In this document: piece after piece, positions 58,866 to 64,000 of the stretch
How the letters are laid out: each line of letters opens with the position of its first letter
Position numbering within the stretch: the stretch's first letter is position 1
NCBI RefSeq assembly: GCF_015163075.1
Contig: NZ_JADDXU010000003.1
Coordinates: 744,001 to 808,000, forward strand
Reading direction: 5' to 3'
Source: Streptomyces justiciae
GTDB lineage: Bacteria > Actinomycetota > Actinomycetes > Streptomycetales > Streptomycetaceae
Length of the DNA stretch: 64,000 nucleotides
Notes under the pieces: generated by a model
Databases searched by the model: none
Told to the model about the DNA's origin: nothing
Seen by the model: the letters and a program-made list of their open reading frames with translations, nothing else
Translations under genes and position numbers: made by a program

Positions 58866-61232
58866 GTGTCGTCTCTCGCGCTGTACCGCCGCTATCGCCC
58901 GGAGTCGTTCGCCGAGGTCATCGGGCAGGAGCATGTCACCGACCCGTTGCAGCAGGCGCTGCGGAACAACCGGGTCAATCACGCGTACCTGTTCAGCGGT
59001 CCGCGCGGGTGCGGCAAGACGACGAGCGCGCGCATCCTGGCCCGCTGTCTGAACTGTGAGCAGGGTCCCACGCCGACCCCGTGCGGCGAGTGCCAGTCGT
59101 GCCGCGACCTGGCCAGGAACGGCCCGGGTTCCATCGACGTCATCGAGATCGACGCCGCGTCCCACGGTGGTGTGGACGACGCCCGTGAGCTGCGCGAGAA
59201 GGCCTTCTTCGGACCGGCCAGCAGCCGGTACAAGATCTACATCATCGACGAGGCCCACATGGTCACGTCGGCCGGCTTCAACGCGCTGCTGAAGGTCGTC
59301 GAGGAGCCCCCGGAGCACCTCAAGTTCATCTTCGCCACCACCGAGCCCGAGAAGGTCATCGGGACGATCCGGTCCCGGACCCACCACTACCCCTTCCGGC
59401 TCGTGCCCCCCGGCACCCTGCGGGACTACCTCGGCGAGGTGTGCGGCAAGGAGAACATCCCCGTCGAGGAGGGCGTGCTCCCGCTCGTCGTCCGCGCCGG
59501 ACAGGGGTCCGTGCGTGACTCCATGTCCGTCATGGACCAGCTCCTCGCCGGCGCCCGGGAGGAGGGTGTGACCTACGCCATGGCCACCTCCCTCCTCGGC
59601 TACACGGACGGCTCGCTCCTGGACTCCGTCGTCGAGGCCTTCGCCACCGGTGACGGCGCCGCCGCCTTCGAGGTCGTCGACCGGGTCATCGAGGGGGGCA
59701 ACGACCCGCGCCGCTTCGTCGCGGACCTGCTGGAGCGCCTCCGTGACCTCGTGATCCTCGCCGCCGTCCCGGACGCCACCGAGACGGGCCTCATCGACGC
59801 CCCCGCCGACGTCCTGGAACGGATGCAGGCCCAGGCAGGCACCTTCGGCCCGGCCGAGCTCAGCCGCGCCGCCGACCTCGTCAACGAGGGCCTCACCGAG
59901 ATGCGGGGCGCCACGTCTCCCCGGCTCCAGCTCGAGCTGATCTGCGCCCGCGTACTGCTCCCCGCCGCCTACGGCGACGAACGCTCCGTGATGGCCCGCC
60001 TCGACCGCCTGGAGCGAGGCGTCAACTTCTCTGGTGGCAACGCCGCCGGGGGCAACTTCTCCGGTGGCGTGGGCGCGCCTGCGATGGGCTACGTCCCCGG
60101 ACCCGACGCCCACGCCCCGGCGGCTGCCGCCCCGATCCCGCCGGGCGGCGGCGCGGCGGCGGCGCGAGCGGCGGTCCGGGGTGGAGGCGGAGGCGCAGGG
60201 CCCGTGGGAGCCGCGGGAGCGGGAGGGACCGCGGGCCAGCCGGTGCAGCAGGGGCAACCCGTGCAGCAGGGCCAGCCGCTTCCGGCGGCTCAGCCGGCCC
60301 AGCCGGCTCCCTCGGCACCGTCGGCGCCGCCAGTCCAGCCGCCGACTCAAGAGCCCCCCGTAGCTTCAGCGCCCGCTGCCCCGCCTACCGCCCCCGCCCC
60401 GGCCGCCCCCGGCACCCCCGCCCCCGGCGCATGGCCCACGGCCGCCCCCGCCGGTGGCGGCCGACGCCCCGGCGGCTGGCCCACGGCCACCCCGGCGGGC
60501 GGCGGCGCCCAGCCCCCGGCCGCACCGGCCGCCGGCACCCCCGCGGCACCCCAGCCCTCCGCCGCCCCGGCACCCGCCCCGCCGCAGTCCGCACCCCCCG
60601 CGGCCGCGGCGGCCTACGCCCCCCCGGCCGGTGGCCTCGACCCCCGCATGCTCTGGCCGAACATCCTGGAGGCCGTCAAGAACCGCCGCCGCTTCACCTG
60701 GATCCTGCTCAGTCAGAACGCCCAGGTGGCAGGCTTCGACGGCACCACCCTCCAGCTCGGCTTCGTCAACGCCGGCGCCCGCGACAACTTCGTCAGCAGC
60801 GGCAGCGAGGACGTCCTGAAGCAGGCGTTGGGCGAACAGTTCGGCGTCCAGTGGAAGATCGAGGCGATCGTCGACGCGTCGGGCGGCTCGGCACCTCCAC
60901 CGACCGGCGGCCCACAGAACTTCAACGGCGGCTACGGCGGTGGCGGCGCCCCCAGCGCGTACGGCGGCGCCCCGGCCGCCCCCGCGCAACGCCCCCAGTC
61001 CCCCCAGCCCACACCCGCGGCACCCTCCGCCCCGACCCCGTCGACACCCCCTCCGTCGACAGCCCCCACCCCAGCACCCCAGCCCTCCGCCCCGGAACCG
61101 CCCCCGGTCGCCCCCGAGGACGACATCCCGGAGGACGACGACCCCGACCTCAACGAGTCGGCTCTCTCGGGCCGCGAACTGATCGTGCGGGAGCTGGGGG
61201 CGACGGTGGTGGAGGAGTTCACGAACGAGTAG
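58866..61232 (+). CDS. dnaX: DNA polymerase III subunit gamma/tau
   Basis: The 788-residue clamp-loader ATPase has Walker A SGPRGCGKTT (Lys51), four zinc-ligand Cys (C64, C73, C76, C79 region), Walker B YIIDEAH and the SRC-like arginine finger region IRSRTHHY. A very long Pro/Ala/Gly/Gln-rich linker (about 390-590) leads to a tau-like C-terminal domain (MLWPNILEAVKNRRRFTWILL). The GTG start at 58866 follows a possible TATAAC box at 58851, so it may be leaderless. Confidence 0.95.
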   Translation: MSSLALYRRYRPESFAEVIGQEHVTDPLQQALRNNRVNHAYLFSGPRGCGKTTSARILARCLNCEQGPTPTPCGECQSCRDLARNGPGSIDVIEIDAASHGGVDDARELREKAFFGPASSRYKIYIIDEAHMVTSAGFNALLKVVEEPPEHLKFIFATTEPEKVIGTIRSRTHHYPFRLVPPGTLRDYLGEVCGKENIPVEEGVLPLVVRAGQGSVRDSMSVMDQLLAGAREEGVTYAMATSLLGYTDGSLLDSVVEAFATGDGAAAFEVVDRVIEGGNDPRRFVADLLERLRDLVILAAVPDATETGLIDAPADVLERMQAQAGTFGPAELSRAADLVNEGLTEMRGATSPRLQLELICARVLLPAAYGDERSVMARLDRLERGVNFSGGNAAGGNFSGGVGAPAMGYVPGPDAHAPAAAAPIPPGGGAAAARAAVRGGGGGAGPVGAAGAGGTAGQPVQQGQPVQQGQPLPAAQPAQPAPSAPSAPPVQPPTQEPPVASAPAAPPTAPAPAAPGTPAPGAWPTAAPAGGGRRPGGWPTATPAGGGAQPPAAPAAGTPAAPQPSAAPAPAPPQSAPPAAAAAYAPPAGGLDPRMLWPNILEAVKNRRRFTWILLSQNAQVAGFDGTTLQLGFVNAGARDNFVSSGSEDVLKQALGEQFGVQWKIEAIVDASGGSAPPPTGGPQNFNGGYGGGGAPSAYGGAPAAPAQRPQSPQPTPAAPSAPTPSTPPPSTAPTPAPQPSAPEPPPVAPEDDIPEDDDPDLNESALSGRELIVRELGATVVEEFTNE

Positions 61233-61311
61233 GCCGCGAACTCAAAGCCGACGGGCTCCCTACAGCGGGCGTGACATACGAGAACGCATCCGCTCGTCGT
61301 CCCTTGGTCTC

Positions 61312-61371
61312 TGCGGCGCCGGTCCACATCTCTCAGCCCGTTGCGGCGCCGGTCCACATCTCTCAGCCCGT
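61312..61371. repeat. Exact 30-bp tandem repeat
   Basis: Two identical 30-bp units (61312-61341 and 61342-61371) contain GCGGCGCCGGTCCACATCTC. They lead straight into a Streptomyces intergenic repeat (61364-61441: CCGTCCGGCGTTTGAGGACG and following). The gap between dnaX and purD holds no gene. Confidence 0.7.
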
Positions 61372-61414
61372 CCGGCGTTTGAGGACGAGGCCCCTTCAGG
61401 GCCGAAGCGGGGGT

Positions 61415-61434
61415 CTGGGGGCGGCAGCCCCCAG
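61415..61434. terminator. Hairpin in the dnaX-purD gap
   Basis: CTGGGGGC / GCCCCCAG with a GGCA loop is part of the common repeat beginning CAGCCCGTCCGGCG; it probably terminates dnaX. Confidence 0.55.
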
Positions 61435-61548
61435 GGACGCCGAGCCTCGACGCCGGGCAGGAATTAGAGGAACGCACAGGCCCCTCACCCCCCGCCCTTC
61501 AGCAACCCGCACAAACCCGCACCCCCCACGCCGGTTACCCTGAACCCC

Positions 61549-62802
<1,254 letters not shown>

Positions 62803-62837
62803 ACCGGCGCAGCCCGACCCGGGACCCGATGAACCGA

Positions 62838-62873
62838 GCAGGCCCCGAATCCGTCTCTGGATTCGGGGCCTGC
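62838..62873 (+). terminator. purD terminator
   Basis: A perfect 15-bp stem GCAGGCCCCGAATCC / GGATTCGGGGCCTGC with a 6-nt loop, followed by CCCTTTG. The rest of the gap to 63142 shows no gene. Confidence 0.8.
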
Positions 62874-63142
62874 CCCTTTGCGCGACCGTGAACAGGACGA
62901 TGAACGTGACTGAATCCAAGTCAAGATCCAAGGCCTGATCCTCGCTGTCCGTCATCCACCTTTCCCCAAAGCCATTCCATCGAGTGACCGGTGTCTTTAA
63001 CGGCTGACGGAGACCGAGGGCCCAACTAGGGTGCGGCGCAAGCGTTCCGGCACTTGGCCCACCGGCATTGCGATGTCGGTGGTGGGTGCCACAGTGGGGG
63101 AATGAGCAACGCCAGGACAGCAGGGAGGGGGCGACTCCGGTC

Positions 63143-64000
63143 GTGACCGGTATGGGTGTGGAGGCGGGCGCACAGGCCGCTCGTTCCCGGGCTCTCGCCG
63201 TGCTGCGCATCCGCAGCCGCGCGCTGGCCGTCGCACTGCTGCCCGCCGCGGTCGCCGTGGTGCTGTACGCGGGGGACACCACCGGCCATCTGGTGGGCCC
63301 CGGCTGGCATGCCGCGCGCTGGACCGTCACCCCGCTCGCCGCCCTCGTGCTGCTGGCAGCCGCCGGCATCGCCCTGGTCGTGGCGCGCGCCCGCCCCGCG
63401 GTGAGCCCGACGGTCCCGATCGCCGAGGAGTCCGCCCCGGACCTGTACCGCATGGTCCGCGACCTGGCCGACCGACTCGACGTCCCCGCCCCCTCCGCGA
63501 TAGCGCTCACCCCGGACTGCGACAGCTGGCTGGAGGACCGCACCCACCCGGCCCACGGCCCGCCCCCGCAGACCGACCGCGACGAGCTCACCGGCGCCCA
63601 CGGAGCGCACCGCCGTACGACAGCGGCCCCCGTCCTCGTCATCGGCTCCCCGTTCCTGTGGTGGATGCGCGTGGGCGAGCTCCGCGCCGTCCTCGCCCCC
63701 GTCGTCGCTGGTACGGGCCCCTCTGCCCACCCCGACATAGCCGCGGCCCGCCGTTTCGTGCGGGGTCTGGACGCCGCGGTGGCCGTCTCCTCGACGTCCG
63801 GCCGCTGCCCCCTGACCCGTGGGGTGTGCGCGGCCGTCGGCTGGGTGGCTCGGCTGCTCCTCCGAAGCTGCCGGGAGCACGCGGCGCTGATGGAGCGCGG
63901 GGTGGCCGCCGCGGCCGCCGAGCGCGCACAGGCTGTGGACTACGGCCTGCGGATCGTCGCGCAGGAGCAGGTGGGCCTGGCGTATGCGGGCTGGGACCGC
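63143..64000 (+). CDS. Membrane protein, C-terminus outside window
   Basis: 286 residues are visible from GTG 63143; an ATG three codons later is an alternative. Two membrane helices (about 27-45 and 62-83) precede a soluble region with RMVRDLADRLDVPAPSAIALTPDCDSWLED and VLVIGSPFLWWMRVGELRAVLAP. This resembles the part before the active site in some membrane peptidases, but no HExxH is seen in the visible part. GGAGGGG lies about 14 nt before the GTG. I make no functional assignment. Confidence 0.65.
   Translation, partial: MTGMGVEAGAQAARSRALAVLRIRSRALAVALLPAAVAVVLYAGDTTGHLVGPGWHAARWTVTPLAALVLLAAAGIALVVARARPAVSPTVPIAEESAPDLYRMVRDLADRLDVPAPSAIALTPDCDSWLEDRTHPAHGPPPQTDRDELTGAHGAHRRTTAAPVLVIGSPFLWWMRVGELRAVLAPVVAGTGPSAHPDIAAARRFVRGLDAAVAVSSTSGRCPLTRGVCAAVGWVARLLLRSCREHAALMERGVAAAAAERAQAVDYGLRIVAQEQVGLAYAGWDR

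Overview
The window is a high-GC Streptomyces chromosome segment. GTG and TTG starts are frequent, several genes look leaderless, and many genes are stop/start coupled. The order sigN-sigF, tRNA-Ser, tadA, upp, then tRNA-Ser, SRP RNA, dnaX, purD matches the central chromosome arrangement I know from S. coelicolor (established knowledge, not searched here).

Region 1 (1 to about 12.95 kb) is the right part of an integrated actinomycete conjugative element (AICE). Reading leftward on the minus strand it carries small conjugation and membrane genes, a TraB/FtsK-type DNA translocase, an orphan C5-methyltransferase-like protein, a primase-polymerase and a truncated P-loop ATPase that leaves the window. 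Rightward are a KorSA-like GntR repressor with its operator, a coupled P-loop kinase, an AT-richer cargo gene encoding an XRE plus membrane protein (probably TRADD-N-associated), a LexA DNA-binding-domain-only regulator, a DnaA-box-like cluster and a small membrane protein. The element ends at a 42-nt copy of the 3' half of a tRNA-Arg(ACG), the likely att site. No integrase is visible and it probably lies beyond the left edge.

Region 2 (13 to 26.8 kb) holds a lipoprotein, a Tat-exported protein behind a palindromic leaderless promoter, MarR and DUF2797 genes, a response regulator/histidine kinase pair running into two membrane glycosyltransferases, and an MFS exporter with a TetR regulator.

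Region 3 (26.8 to 34.6 kb) has an F420-type oxidoreductase. It also has a minus-strand operon MarR - MFS exporter - YceI in which both transporter and YceI protein carry carboxypeptidase-regulatory-like beta domains. Two SigB-family sigma factors follow.

Region 4 (34.7 to 45 kb) is mostly housekeeping: tRNA-Ser(CGA), tadA and its partner, upp, a LytR_C protein, a HerA-like ATPase, a HhH-GPD repair protein and an FG-GAP protein.

Region 5 (44.2 to 48.9 kb) is iron-linked. A 19-bp DmdR/IdeR iron box sits between a siderophore-interacting reductase and a rightward coupled operon of penicillin-acylase, siderophore-type acyltransferase, cupin and SDR.

Region 6 (49 to 64 kb) has a CopC-CopD protein, a sugar ABC importer with an alpha-galactosidase, an SDR, a PAP2 membrane protein, tRNA-Ser(GGA), SRP RNA, dnaX, purD and a membrane protein cut by the right edge.
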